In this document: piece after piece, positions 9,685-20,623 of the stretch
Layout of the letters: every line of letters begins with the position of its first letter
Position numbering within the stretch: position 1 is the stretch's first letter
DNA from: Stagonosporopsis chrysanthemi
Taxonomy: Eukaryota; Ascomycota; Dothideomycetes; Pleosporales; Didymellaceae
NCBI GenBank assembly: GCA_022560025.1
Contig: JAFISE010000001.1
Coordinates: 652,227 to 716,226 of the forward strand
Direction: 5' to 3'
DNA: 64,000 nucleotides
Position numbers and translations under genes: made by a program
The notes under the pieces: model-generated
What the model saw: the letters and a program-made list of their open reading frames with translations, nothing else
The model's database searches: none
What the model was told of the DNA's origin: nothing

Positions 9685-12104
9685 TCACTTCTTTTGCTGT
9701 GTTGGGGGAGCAGATGCACCAGCACCAGGCTCGAGTGTGTGCTCGTGGTTATCGCATCGAAGAACTTTGCCACCCTCTTCTTGGGAGCACACCTGGCTGT
9801 TCTGAACCCACTTATCGTTCATTATCTCTTCGAGGGTGGCACGCTTCTTCGGGTCAATCTCAAGCATTCTGCCGATAATGTGCCTGCTCTCTCGCGGCAG
9901 CAAACGTAACAAGCGCCATGGTCCCTTAATCACCTGGGGCTGTTGCTGGGTTTGGCTGCTTGCCGCTACTGACGCACCGTTAGAATGCTGTCCCTCACCA
10001 GAAGGATGTCGCGATGCCGGCGCAGACTGGATGCCAGCTCGGTGGTCGTCAGTGGCATGTTGAAGATCAGCGGACGATTTGGAAGGACCAGTAATGGACC
10101 TTGGGCCGTCGTTGGGTGGGGAGACGAAGAGTTTATACGAGTTGTCCGAGATTCGAGGTGCCTTCCATGGGAATCGACGCAGAGTCATACAACAGAAAAT
10201 GATGGCGAGCGACCAGATGTCCGTAGGCTGCGGGTCATACTTGGAAAGGTCGTAGACCTCAGGAGCCAGGTAAGGATCAGAACCAACGATACCTGTTTTA
10301 CGTCAGATAGTTGTAACGGTATGAGAAAATACTGTACTCACCACTTGCGAGAACAACGTCGTTCTCAAACGGATATCTGAAAACCGCTGCACTGCCAAAG
10401 TCGATGATCTTCATGATGCCGTGCTCATTGACCACCACATTATCCAGCTTCAAGTCACGATGAGCTAGGCCCATGCTATGCAGGTAGTGTACGCCATTCA
10501 AGATCTGCAGGGTGCAGCAAGTCATCTCCTCACGACTCATCTTGCCTGTCATGACAATGGCGAAGAGATCAAACGGTGCGTACTCCATCACAACATAGTA
10601 GTTGCTCTTCTCATTCACCAAGTCCATGGTCTCGATAATGTTGCCGTGGTGAAGAGTCGATCCTATGCAGAACTCGGCAGTGACTTTCTTGTTGTAGTCA
10701 CGTTCTGACTCGTAAGAATGCCTGGCACGGAATTGCTTCACAGCAAAGGTCACACCGTCACTGCTACGCTTCATCAATCGGACGGAGCCTCCGGCACCGG
10801 AACCAAGAACCTTTCCAAATTTGCCGTATTTACTCTCAAGGCCATGGTCGTCCGCAAATGGGACACCGGCCGTTCCGTTAGTCATTGGTGGAGTCATGAC
10901 GCCTGCTTTGCTGGCTCTGGCAGGTTTCTCGCGCTTGACGACCGGAGCGGGGTTCTTGTGCTCCTTCTTCTCCTTATCTTTGTCCTTGTGCTTGTGTCCA
11001 ATTTTGAAGAACCGTTTCAGGTTGGACATTGAGTCGTGTCCATGCTTATGAGGCTTCGAGTCCGTCTCCGTATCTGAGCTGTACCGGCTTCCAGGCCGTC
11101 CACTGCCACCAAAAATGCTGGCTCTGCTGCTGCCGCCGTCCTCCTTGTCCGAAACGGCACCCTTAGATCTGGGCAGCGTGGTAGTGGAGGAGGACGCGGA
11201 TTGGTTTCGACGACTGCGACCGTCACGGCCACCAAAGATGAAGCGCGCATCTAGGCCGTCGAGGTTCTTTGGCTGAGGCGCACGTTTCGAGCGCGAGTAT
11301 GGGTCGTGTTGATCGCCTTGGGGTGTAAAAGGCCGACCGATTGACGTAGGTGTGGATGTCCCGGGAGAATGATATCCAGGAGTGCGCTCTCCACCCGATC
11401 CGGAAGGACTAGCATCGCGTGAAGCTGGCAGGGAATCACCGGCCGGGCCAACCGTGAACGATGGTCCGTGTCTGGGGAGTGGCTGTACTACATCAGGCTC
11501 TAGTACTGATGAAGGTCGGCTCCGCGGAGCTGGGTGTGGGGAACTAGGAGCTGCTACGTGCTGGTTTACTGACGAATCCATTGACGTTGGCGGCGGCTCA
11601 TGCGGAGGGGAAATCTGGGGAGTCATCATAGCGGGGTCGCTCGGTCGCTTCCTGTGATCGATAGTAGATGTGGGTCTCTCATCGCGAGAAGACGTGCCGG
11701 CTGGTGTCAATGGTGGTGATTGTACGACTTGGCCGAGCGATGAGCGATGTTGAGAGGATTGACCCGAGGGAGTGCGCGAGGCCGGCGAGGGAGATGGCGC
11801 CTGATTGTGTTAGCGGTACGTTTGACGTCAGTATAGATTGTCTGCTCACCCGTGAAGGCGGTAGCGACACAGGCTCGAAAGAGAAGTTCTCCATACGCTT
11901 CGCTTGGAAGCGCGACTGCTGCAATGTGGAAGACAAATTGCGCAGCTCCTGCTCGGCCTGGGGGCTCAATGGCTCTTTTGACGCCGTCTCACCGGCGCCG
12001 GCAAGACCAGTCACATGCTGAAGGGCGTCCTCGGGCTCGATTTCTTGATTGACATCGCTGAAGCGGACGGATTGCGGCGCTTGCTCTGAGGGCGACGATG
12101 CCAT
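9685..12104 (-). CDS. hal4: Serine/threonine protein kinase of the Sat4/Hal4 (HAL) family
   Basis: Three exons on the minus strand, 11850..12104, 10342..11800 and 9685..10292, encode 773 residues. Introns are 49 bp each with GT..AG ends. About 400 residues of Ser/Pro-rich, low-complexity sequence precede the kinase domain. The domain shows a glycine loop (GSGAGGSVRL), the VAIK-type lysine in FAVKQF, the catalytic HRDLKLDN, the DFG motif in IDFGSA, and a GSDPYLAPEVY activation-segment end. The signature segments SYESERDYNKKVTAEFCIGSTLHHGNI and EYAPFDLFAIVMTGKM are those of fungal HAL-class kinases. In yeasts these kinases control potassium uptake, ion tolerance and plasma-membrane transporter stability. 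Splicing of the last intron restores the activation segment, where unspliced reading would stop. The C-terminal tail is short and Gln-rich. Confidence 0.93.
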
Positions 12105-13002
12105 AATGGAAAGTGATGGGTGTAGCAGGTCACTGCAAGGGCAGTCAGTTGCCGTGAGCCATGACGAATGCGCAGCTCTGCTAGGTTGAGTAGCTTACAC
12201 TAAAGAGAGATACGTGATCGACAAAATCGGACAAGCTGCACTTCGTCACCCGGTCACTTTGGCGCGATTCTGGGGCGAGTGGGGTCCACGGAGGATCCGG
12301 ATGGGCACTGGAGTAAGGCCCAGCAAATTGCGATTGTGGGAGAGGAATAATGGAGGCGATTTGAGGATTGCTGGGTTACAAAGCACGCAACGTCGTCATG
12401 CTCTGGAAGTACTCGGGCCAAAGAGCTATGCCCCGCGCTACTGAGCGATCGCGTGCAGCGAGTGACGGATGGCCGGAAAAAGAACGATCGGTGGAATGGC
12501 TGGTACACGTGACTTGCGGCTTTGGTTGTGGAGGCGCTGCAATGGGCGCAGCAGCAGGGCGTACGGTGCAAACAGAGAGAAAGGCGAGGCCTGGAGGGGC
12601 GTGGGTGAGACATCGAGATATCACAAGCAGAAGGGGCGGGTTACTCTTTTCGCGCGCCGCTGCAGCCCGGATCAACACCTTGCTAGCTCAGCGTCACATC
12701 GAGAGCCTCAACGCCTCTGGCACTCTGGCACCGCACACAGTCCGTCACACCACCAGTCCGCCATCAACCGCCTGTGATACCAGCTGCATCCTTCCTGCCC
12801 GTTCCGCGCGTGCAAGCAAGTGCCCCAACCGCTCATCTAAAGACCGTTACCGCCTGCTCCCGGCCGTGCTGCTGCCGCCTACGAAAATCTCTGGCTTGTT
12901 GAATAGATCATTCAAGAGTTTTTCTACCCCTTCCAGCAAGGGCTGTTCCACTACCAGTCACTTACGCATCTCTTTTGGATAGTGCCTCGTACGTCCCGCA
13001 AA
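12105..13002. promoter_or_regulatory. Shared upstream region of the HAL-type kinase and SVF1
   Basis: About 900 bp lie between two divergent start codons. Long open frames exist on both strands (for example 12368-12982) but carry no motif and look like chance frames in GC-rich DNA. A CT- and C-rich stretch from about 12720 to 12980 probably forms the SVF1 core promoter and leader. Confidence 0.45.
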
Positions 13003-14273
13003 ATGTTCAACTGGGCCAAGTCAGCGTGAGTGAACCCTTGCCCGCGGCTCCCACATGCTATGCGCGACGCAACTACATGACGTGCATGTATCCATATGCT
13101 AACAGCCTGGCAGTTTGTCCGCTGTTGCCGGAACCGAGGAGCCCATCTACGGCCCCGAGGCTATCCAGCCGGTTGGAAAGAATGCAGGCGACCCTGCTTT
13201 CACCGAGCTGACCAAGGAGAACCTGAAATGGCAGGCGCTCAACTACACCAACGTCGAGACCCAGACCTTTTACTTCAACTCGGATGCTGGTCATATTGGC
13301 TTCTTCCAGGTTATCTACAACAACATCTTCGGTGCGCGCACAACGGTGCAGTTCAACACCAAGCTCTTCTACCCCAACAACGAGAAGCCCTTCCTCTGGT
13401 CTAGCGACCCACTGTCGAACCACGGCTTCGACACGGGACACTTCTCCTTCCACGCCGACGGCGTCTCCATTCAGCTGAGTGAAGATGGATCTGCATACAC
13501 TATCAAGGCTGCGGTCAATAACAGCAGCCTGGTCAACGTAAAGTTTACCAGGACCGCTCCTGGCTTTCAGGGTGGAAAGAATGGAACGAGCACCTACGGA
13601 ACAGACCCCAAGGAGCCATGGGGCAGCATGCACCACCACTTCTGGCCCAGGTGCAGCGTTGACGGCTCTGTTATCACCAAAGAAGGTGAGATCAAAATTG
13701 ACGGCAGGGGAATGTTCAGCCATGCTCTGCAGGGCATGAAGCCTCACCACGCTGGTAAGCAGATAACAACGCCTGGTACTCCAACTATGCTGACCTCCCA
13801 CAGCCGCCCGTTGGAACTTTGCCAACTTCCAATCTCCCTCGTACTCTGCTATTCTTATGGAATTCAAGACTCCTGCGTCCTACGGATCGACCTTCGTTCG
13901 TGTTAGTGGCATTGCTACGGACGGCAAGCTGCTTACTGCTGGCATCAACGGTGATGTCAAGCACCTCGAGACCAAGCAGGACTCGGACAACGACTGGCCC
14001 GAACCAACATCGGCAAGCTACCACTGGGTGGGCAAGACCGATGATGGTAAGGACATCACAGCGGAAGTCACTGGCTCGCTGGGCAACAAGTACGATCGTG
14101 TGGATGTTATGGCTGAGGTGCCGGGCTTCATTAAGACGATTGTGGCATCTGCTGCTGGCACAAAGCCCTATATCTACCAGTACGCGCCAAAGCTCACCAT
14201 CAAGGTGCAAATTGGCGATGAGGTCAAGGAAGAGGAGGGCGTCCTTTTCACGGAGGCCACTTTCGTCTCGTGA
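13003..14273 (+). CDS. svf1: Survival factor 1 (Svf1-like lipocalin-fold protein)
   Basis: Exons 13003..13025, 13114..13754 and 13804..14273 encode 377 residues. The first exon is only 23 bp and encodes MFNWAKSA, the usual short amphipathic start of filamentous-fungal Svf1. It is followed by the family-typical AGTEEPIYGPEAI. Further Svf1 hallmarks are the strand-rich body, WSSDPLSNHGFDTGHFSF, the HHHFWPRC motif and a WNFANFQSPSYSA segment formed exactly across intron 2. Introns are 88 and 49 bp. Svf1 proteins are involved in survival under oxidative and cold stress and have been linked to sphingolipid (ceramide) transport. The tandem lipocalin-like fold is known for the family and is not visible directly. 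The N-terminal amphipathic helix likely mediates membrane association. Confidence 0.93.
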
Positions 14274-14600
14274 GAGACTCACTGCACGAACCTATACCAT
14301 CACGACCCCCAGCATTAATAGTAGAAAGCCAGGCCAGGAGCTTGAACCCTAATACAGATCATTTTCCATGTCTTCTTCGAGCATGTATCGTTCCCCGTCT
14401 TTGCAATCAGCGGTGTGTTCAACAGCCCGTTTGCGTTCAGCGTGACTTATCCACTCCCGCCACACCAGCCCCACTTTCTTATCTGAGTTGTTTATCTTCA
14501 CCTGACCGCGCGACGCGTTTCGCGACCTGGCTTGTGCACAATTACATAGTGTCCACTGATGCTACCAGACAGCTGCGGTCTCCACTCATCCAGCAGGACG
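14274..14600. other. Intergenic region SVF1-histone H4 variant
   Basis: Contains the SVF1 3' flank and the presumed promoter of the H4 variant. No TATA box or repeated histone-gene element is evident. Confidence 0.45.
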
Positions 14601-15210
14601 ATGGTGAACGAGCGTCCAAAGCAGCCCGGCGGCCTGATGCGCATCTTCGGCGGTGGCTCTCGGCCTCCAGCACCGTCGCAAACAGCGGCACCATCAGCAT
14701 CTCGCGCAACCCATCTCGGTATTGGTCTCGGCAAGGGAGCTGCTGGCATAGGTGGTCTGGGAAAAGGCAAAGGTATAAAGCGGCATCAGTAAGCGACTGT
14801 CTTGCTCGGAATCTTATTTACTGAGCAATCAAGGAAAGTACAGCGCGATACCATCAAAGGTGTTACGAAAGGCGACATTAGGAGATTGGCTCGCCGAGGT
14901 GGTGTCAAGCGCCTGTCAGCGACAATCTACGACGAAATACGATCGGTGCTCAAAGCCAGACTGACCGCGGTAAGTACTCACTCGCCTTGCTAAAAGATCC
15001 TTCTGCTGATGGCCTCATCGATACTACACGAAGTTGTCGCTATCGTAGAGCACTCCGGCCGAAAGACTGTTACTGTCAGCGACATCATCTTCATTCTGAA
15101 TCGGGTAAGAGTTCTCTAGCCGGACTGACCAAACTCGGAGACTGATTCCCACGCAGAGGGGCCAACAGCTCTACGGTTTTGACCCCGGTTTCATCAAACC
15201 GCGTCACTAA
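14601..15210 (+). CDS. Divergent histone H4 variant with extended N-terminal tail; one splice acceptor is abnormal
   Basis: Exons 14601..14788, 14834..14969, 15021..15104 and 15157..15210 give 153 residues on the homology-guided model. The histone fold is clear: KRHQKVQRD, RRLARRGGVKRLSATIYDE, VLKARL, VEHSGRKTVTVSDIIFIL and RRGQQLYGF correspond position by position to canonical H4. The tail differs: about 50 extra residues, and GLGKG occurs twice. The lysines matching K12, K16 and K20 are kept, but the residue matching R19 is Gln. The C-terminus extends past LYGF by DPGFIKPRH. Intron 2 is problematic: alignment to H4 places its end at 15020, 10 bp after a CTGAT branch-like site, but the last two bases are CG, not AG. 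The nearest AGs give a 27 bp intron (ending 14996, adding 8 residues) or a frameshift (15033). Neurospora is known to have a divergent H4 variant gene, so the class is not new. The gene may be functional with an odd acceptor, or recently broken. Confidence 0.8.
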
Positions 15211-15726
15211 TTCAAGCTCGAACGCGGCGTCATCGACCACCAGCGGCACTAAAACTTATCGCACCCACCACAATGGCTGCTCACTTGCAGAGCGCGAACA
15301 ATCTCCCGAAGACAGAACCAAGATGGTTGGTATCATCAGTATGACTCCTCGGATGCTAGGCGCATCGAATTTCTGAGAAGAATGATATGCCAGCCACAAG
15401 TTGCTTCGAAAGGATACACAATAAGTGGCAGGGTCCCAAAAGGATGCCATTCAAAACTGCAAGGCTCAGATGTGGATCTTGTGGAGCTGGTTGGATAGGC
15501 ATTCCGGCATTACAGGCGCAACATAGCACCTAGGCGAAATGTTGAATCATTTCCCGATTGAGATGAATCATTCGTGTCAATCGTCTGTCTGAGAGGGCAA
15601 AGCGGCTTGGCCCGCCTCCTGTAGCCCCACTAACACGTGCCCTCGAAATTCACTCCCGTTCCGACCTGTAATATCGCTCGAACCATTGCCCCTCCTGGAC
15701 TCGCCTTTCCAGCCCACATCATCAAG
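15211..15726. other. Intergenic region H4 variant-CCDC25 homologue
   Basis: No gene seen. The last 80 bp before 15727 are C-rich and CT-rich, as expected for a fungal promoter and leader. Confidence 0.45.
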
Positions 15727-16713
15727 ATGGTGTACTACTTTACTTCAAACACAGTAAACCCTTCGGCATTCATCTATGTAGGCAAGGACAAGGTAGAGAG
15801 TCTGTTTCCCACAATACGCTCGAGCAGCAGGAAAACCTGCTATGACCTACTCAGCGTCGAGTCGAGTCAAAGCTGACATGCTGTAGATGAAGAGCTCATC
15901 AAACACGGTTGGGAAGAAGACGTCTGGTTCCACGTCGACAATCTTTCGTCGGCGCATATTTATCTCCGCATGCCGGAGGGCGAGAGCTGGGAGAAGATCA
16001 GCGAGCCGCTGTTGACCGATTGCGCGCAGTTGACCAAAGCGAACAGTATCGAGGGTGAGGAGAATTTCCTCATAGACTTTCGCGGCAAGCAGAGCCTGTG
16101 TTGATTTTTAATAGGTAACAAGAAGGACAACATCACAGTCATTTACACGCCATGGTCGAATTTGAAGAAAGATGGAAGTATGGCTGTGGGACAAGTTGGA
16201 TTTAAGGATAACAAGAAGGTTTGTCATTATTGCTGTTTTGGGGTTTGATGGTCTCTAATGGTGGTCTGCACAGGTTAAGCGCATACATGTTGTCGCGCGT
16301 GAAAACCCTATTGTCAACCGACTCAACAAGACCAAGGTAGAGAAGTTCCCGGATCTGAGAGACGAGAAGGAGGCGAGATTGCGTGAGTTAAGGAAGAGAG
16401 ATCAGGGTGCTCGGGATGCACGGGTAAGTGATGCTGTTGCCCTGTGTATTTCCTTTTGCATAGCACTCCTGTCCTTTCACCAGCCTCTCCCTTGCGACTG
16501 GTGCAAGGCTTCCCCTCTCTCTGTATTACGGTGCCTTCTAGAAATTCTCTCTAACACTAGCTGCAGCGAAAGGAAGAGGCCCGTATAGCCAAGGAGCGCA
16601 AGGAGCTTGCGTGGCAAAGGGATCACGCCTACGACGACATAATGTCGGAGGAGAACCTCGCTATGTCAAGCAACCAGGACCGCGAAGAGGACTTCCTCGA
16701 CGACTTCATGTAG
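15727..16713 (+). CDS. CCDC25 homologue (NFACT-R/DUF814 domain protein)
   Basis: Five exons, 15727..15799, 15887..16054, 16115..16218, 16274..16423 and 16567..16713, give 213 residues; animal CCDC25 has about 208. The opening MVYYFTSNTVNPSAF, KDKVENEELIKHGWEEDVWFHV, LSSAHIYLR, DCAQLTKANSI and YTPWSNLKK segments follow the CCDC25 pattern closely. This identifies the NFACT-R (DUF814) fold. A charged coiled-coil (residues about 140-190) and an acidic tail ending DFLDDFM follow. Matching the family at KDKVENEEL requires donor GTCTGT at 15800 in place of the more obvious GTAGAG at 15793, which would shift the frame. The fungal function is not established. Human CCDC25 is known as a DNA-sensing membrane protein, but I would not transfer that role. 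Confidence 0.9.
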
Positions 16714-16966
16714 TGCCTTGGAATCTCCCTTCATCTACAGCGTCCTTATGCAGGGTATGTAATGGATAGGCGTTCTGTAGCGGCATCGCTGGGTCTCAGA
16801 TACTGGGAGGATCTCGCGTGGTCATAGATGGGATGCAGGTCCCCATGCTCTCATTCAACATTCGGATATTATGGTTGAATGCATCGTAGGCAGTGGTGCG
16901 AATTTCGAGGTCTTCACGAGTGCTGCTCTTGTTAATACCTGGTGATACACGCTGCAGCGCCCGTAC

Positions 16967-17257
16967 TCACCGACTCCGCGTCTTCCCTCTTGCACGACCG
17001 CCTCTGTCCTGATGCCACCAGACAAACAAAAGATTCTTCAAAATCTTGTGCTCCAACCCATTCTGCTTCGCAGCATATTGTAGAAACTCAATGGTGTTCG
17101 TGATCTTCTGCCGGTCGAAGTCGTCGACAGTACCTTTTCGGAAGGCTGCGCGGAGTCGGTCGCATAACGTGAAGCGCGCAGGCTGGGAGAACTGTATGGC
17201 CCTTAAGCTCTGGCGAAGAACGTGTCTGTAGGCGTGGACGATCGCGCTGTTCGGCAT
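16967..17257 (-). CDS. Small basic DUF1763/LYR-like protein
   Basis: A 96-residue intronless protein. Features are an N-terminal AYRHVLRQSLRAIQFS helix, then LRAAFRKGTVDDFDRQKITNTIEFLQYAAK, then GLEHKILKNLLFVWW and a basic Arg/Gly tail. The helix-rich, basic pattern resembles the fungal DUF1763 family and, more loosely, LYR-type mitochondrial assembly proteins. The strict L-Y-R tripeptide is replaced by AYR. The convergent neighbour CCDC25 ends 253 bp away, and the start is divergent to the DUF2293 gene. A mitochondrial location is a guess from basic composition. Confidence 0.65.
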   Translation of the reverse strand: MPNSAIVHAYRHVLRQSLRAIQFSQPARFTLCDRLRAAFRKGTVDDFDRQKITNTIEFLQYAAKQNGLEHKILKNLLFVWWHQDRGGRARGKTRSR

Positions 17258-17580
17258 GGTGGAGTGAAAACACCAGGGTTGCTATGCGCTCAAGCATCAA
17301 TTGGCTGGCTCAAGGCTTATGTAAGAGGGCCGAGGCGTATCGCCTCACTTAGCTGCAACCAACCACTTCCTCAACATCACAGTCACCCCGCCTGCTTTCG
17401 CTGCAACCGGGGCGTGTAGCACTCCGTAGACTCGTCTGAACTACTGCTGTCTTTTGCAGACATACTCGCGCCGTGCTGACCGCTAACCACCACAGAACCG
17501 CTTCATAGTTCGTAGACGCCACTCCCTTCTCTGTCGTTCCACCGCAGTACGGTTTATGGCCATCGTCGCAGGTTGTGAGA
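17258..17580. promoter_or_regulatory. Divergent promoter between the DUF1763-like and DUF2293 genes
   Basis: About 323 bp between start codons. Pyrimidine-rich on the plus strand near 17350-17560. No specific factor site can be named. Confidence 0.4.
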
Positions 17581-19840
17581 ATGGCAAGAGTACATCATTT
17601 ACGTCCGCAACAGCAGCAGGGTGTCAGCCGTACGCTGGCGCTTGACAAGACTCGAGCTGCTGTGAAGAAGAAGAAGCCCTATAAGATCGTTCTCGAAGCT
17701 GTTACCCAGGAGAAGAAGAAACTACACTCTATTGTCCGTCACCGTCAGCCATGCCACGTGTCTGTAATTGAACTGACCCCTATCCAGCTGACATACGCCT
17801 CGAATGCGCCCCAAGGTTTTGGCTTCGTTCCAGCAGGGCACCCAGAGATTACCGAGTGGTGCAAGGAGCAGTGTCGCCAACGAAACCTCGATGTGCATGT
17901 TGTCTCGGTCAGTAGCGTCAGCAACAAATAGGATCGTATACTGACAGTATAATAGGCAAAGCCGAAGAATAAGACCCACGCAGACCCCGAGAAGCTCTCC
18001 CATCATGTCCACCGCATTGGGCACCATTTCCCTCTAGAAATTATCAAGCTTGCTTGCAGCAAATTCGGATATGAATACGATGAAGAGTCTGGTTTACGCA
18101 AGACCAGGGTCAGCGACAGAGAGAATTGGATTCAGCAACAGATGGAGAGCTACGCATCGAGACGGGCTCTGCATGGCCACCCAGCGACTAAGGAGGGCAC
18201 AAAGGATCACATCAGCGGCGCTGTCCGTGAAATGTTTCCCAAGATCCCTGAAGCAGATTTGTCGTCTATCGTCAATCATGCTTTCGAAGAGGTAAATTAC
18301 TGCTTCATGTTCATGAAATACTTGTAAACTCACAGTTAAACAGGGTACGAACCGAGTAGGTAACGCAAAAGAGCTTCCCCTGGCACGCCGAGTCCAACTT
18401 GCCGTTGTTGCTCACATTCGTCACACATACACAGACTATGACAGGATGCTCAAGACTGGCACGTGGATGGAAGCACGTCAGAAGGTCGAGCACGTTTCCC
18501 TTGCCAAACTCAAGGAGTGGCGAGACGAGACTGGTGAGCAAAGTAATGAGATTGAAGATACGTTCCGTGAGGTTATTGTCCTCGACGATGAAGAAGAAGA
18601 GGAGGCCAATTCTGGTGCAAATACGCCTGACGAGCGCGAGCAGTCCATGGAGATAGTATCTAACCGAGTGTACGCCCGAGATATACAGCTCGAGCGACAT
18701 TCTCAGTACTCGCTCGCCAGCGACGATCAGCGGAGGCGAGGACATGGACGAACGATCTTTGTCCATCCATACTCTCCGCCTCCAGCATCCCAATCACACA
18801 ATGCAACAACTCGTGTGCCTCGTCCCCAACAAGAGCCGGCTCGATATGAGCCTTACCCTGCCCACAGGAGGTCAGCAATCGGATCGTAAGTCTTCTTGCT
18901 CAACAGTAGAAATACCCTTCAAGGTTAATGCGCATTTTAGAACGACACCGGCTCAGCCCGAGTTAAGAAGAGCGCCAAACTATATGCGCGATTCTGACGG
19001 GCGACTTTATGAAGTGAGTTTTAGCAAAACGCTCCACCAGAGCTCGACACCGCAACCAACCCTCGGGACCTGCTAGTGTACTGACCTCTACAGCTACTTC
19101 CTATTGATGGTGCTCCTCCCAGGGTAGAGTATGAATCACCCTACCGTACTGTACCCCGTCATGTACAACAGGGTAGCGTCCAGTCCTCACCTCGTATTGA
19201 TGCACTTTCCAACAGGCCGCCGCCGCCGCCGCCACCTAGGCGTACATCTGAACATGAGACTGTCTTGCCGTCTGTCGAGCATGAGACAGTCGATCCAGTG
19301 TCTCCTCCACGCGCAGTCAACGAGCGTTGTCCTCTTTCTGACCGCAACGGCATGCAAAGGGAGTACAATAATATGCCGTCGTCAAAGCGAACAGCATACC
19401 CTCCAGTCTCACAGGCTCTCACTAGGCAACCTGAAGCATTTGCCCAACGGAGAAAGCCGTCTCTATATGAGCAGCGTGCCCAGCCGGGATATGAACCGAA
19501 TCGAGCAGCTGCGTATTCCCACGCACAAGAATATATACCCATGGAAGTGCGCAGCCGGCACAAAGCGCATCCATCACAAGAAGCCATTGATCTAACTTCT
19601 AGTCCTCGAAGGCCACCTTTTAGCAATGCTGGTACGCTGCCGACGGCTCCACAGGGATATCCAGCTGTTGGTGCAAGTAATTATGCCTACGCTCAAGAAA
19701 TGCCCCGTCGCTCACCGGTGAGGATCGATTACCATGGACATCCTGATGGAGCGCGATCCAATGCATATGTGTCCGAACACGACAGGATGTACCACAGGCG
19801 CGCTCCACCAGCACATGAATATGTCCCTCTAAGAAGATGA
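17581..19840 (+). CDS. DUF2293 domain protein with long disordered C-terminal region
   Basis: Exons 17581..17907, 17956..18291, 18344..18885, 18941..19013 and 19094..19840 encode 674 residues. The N-terminal half is basic (KKKKPYK, EKKKLH). The DUF2293 signature lies around exon junction 2/3: VREMFPKIPEADLSSIVNHAFEE, then LARRVQLAVVAHIRHTYTDYDRML. The rest (about 400 residues) is low-complexity, with an acidic DDEEEEE stretch, a run of seven prolines and many Arg/Ser/Tyr/Pro residues, so likely disordered. DUF2293 proteins are widespread in filamentous ascomycetes and have no known function. A further optional intron of 54 bp (17734..17787, donor GTCCGT, acceptor CCAG after a CTGAC branch site) keeps the frame and would remove 18 residues; family members look more continuous without them. 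The nuclear location is inferred from basic patches only. Confidence 0.85.
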
Positions 19841-20623
19841 ACTTTTCATCTGCTTTCCAATGGCAATGTACTCGACCTTTGCAGGACGTAATGACCCCAA
19901 ACGAGTACATACTGCCACGAGACTAGTATGTACGAGTCTGGAAGTTCCTTTGGCGTTCTCTTTTACAAGCGATACCCCTTTCCTTCGGTTCCTGTTGCAT
20001 TTCTGGAGTTTTGGATATCCCGGAAGGGATATTAGCATTGGCAGCGTACTTCCCTGGCCTTCGGGCGACTTTTTTGCGATCTTACAACCGCAAGCTGTTG
20101 TGCTATACATTTGAGCTCTCGAGGTTACGGTTGCTACGAGTAGGAGAACATGGTAACCAGGAGACTTATAGAGGCCACAGGAGCCTACCAATTGAAGACA
20201 TGCAAATGGTCTGACGATGGTTGTCAATAGGGCCGCGGCTCAAATTCAAATGTTTATCAGATGCACTGCACAGATACTACACCTGTGGACCACATTTGAG
20301 CCGTGCAGCAACAGTGACATCCTTAGGACCACAACATACGGTCCAGCCCTACAATCGTTCACGAGCCGCTTGCACTGTGATCCTGACGTGCCGCTAGAAA
20401 TCTATGGTGACCGGACTTGGCGCTAAACCGTTTAGCAGACAAAACTGACCTCACCACTTCTGCTACGTCATCCTTTTTGCATGTCAAATCCGATCAATGC
20501 AACCAACACTAATTGCTAGACCAACATGGGATTTCCATCTTTTTCAATTTTTTCGGCTTTTCACTATCTCGCAAGCGCCATTCTTGGTCGCCTTGATTCC
20601 ACAGTTTCCAAGCAACAATAACA
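19841..20623. other. Intergenic region DUF2293-Sng1-like gene
   Basis: 783 bp with no gene recognised. Short frames on both strands lack motifs. The last 100 bp before 20624 should contain the Sng1-like promoter. Confidence 0.45.

Noticed and set aside
12368..12982. 204-codon plus-strand frame upstream of SVF1
   Set aside because: Overlaps opposite-strand frames, no motif, and lies where two divergent promoters are expected.
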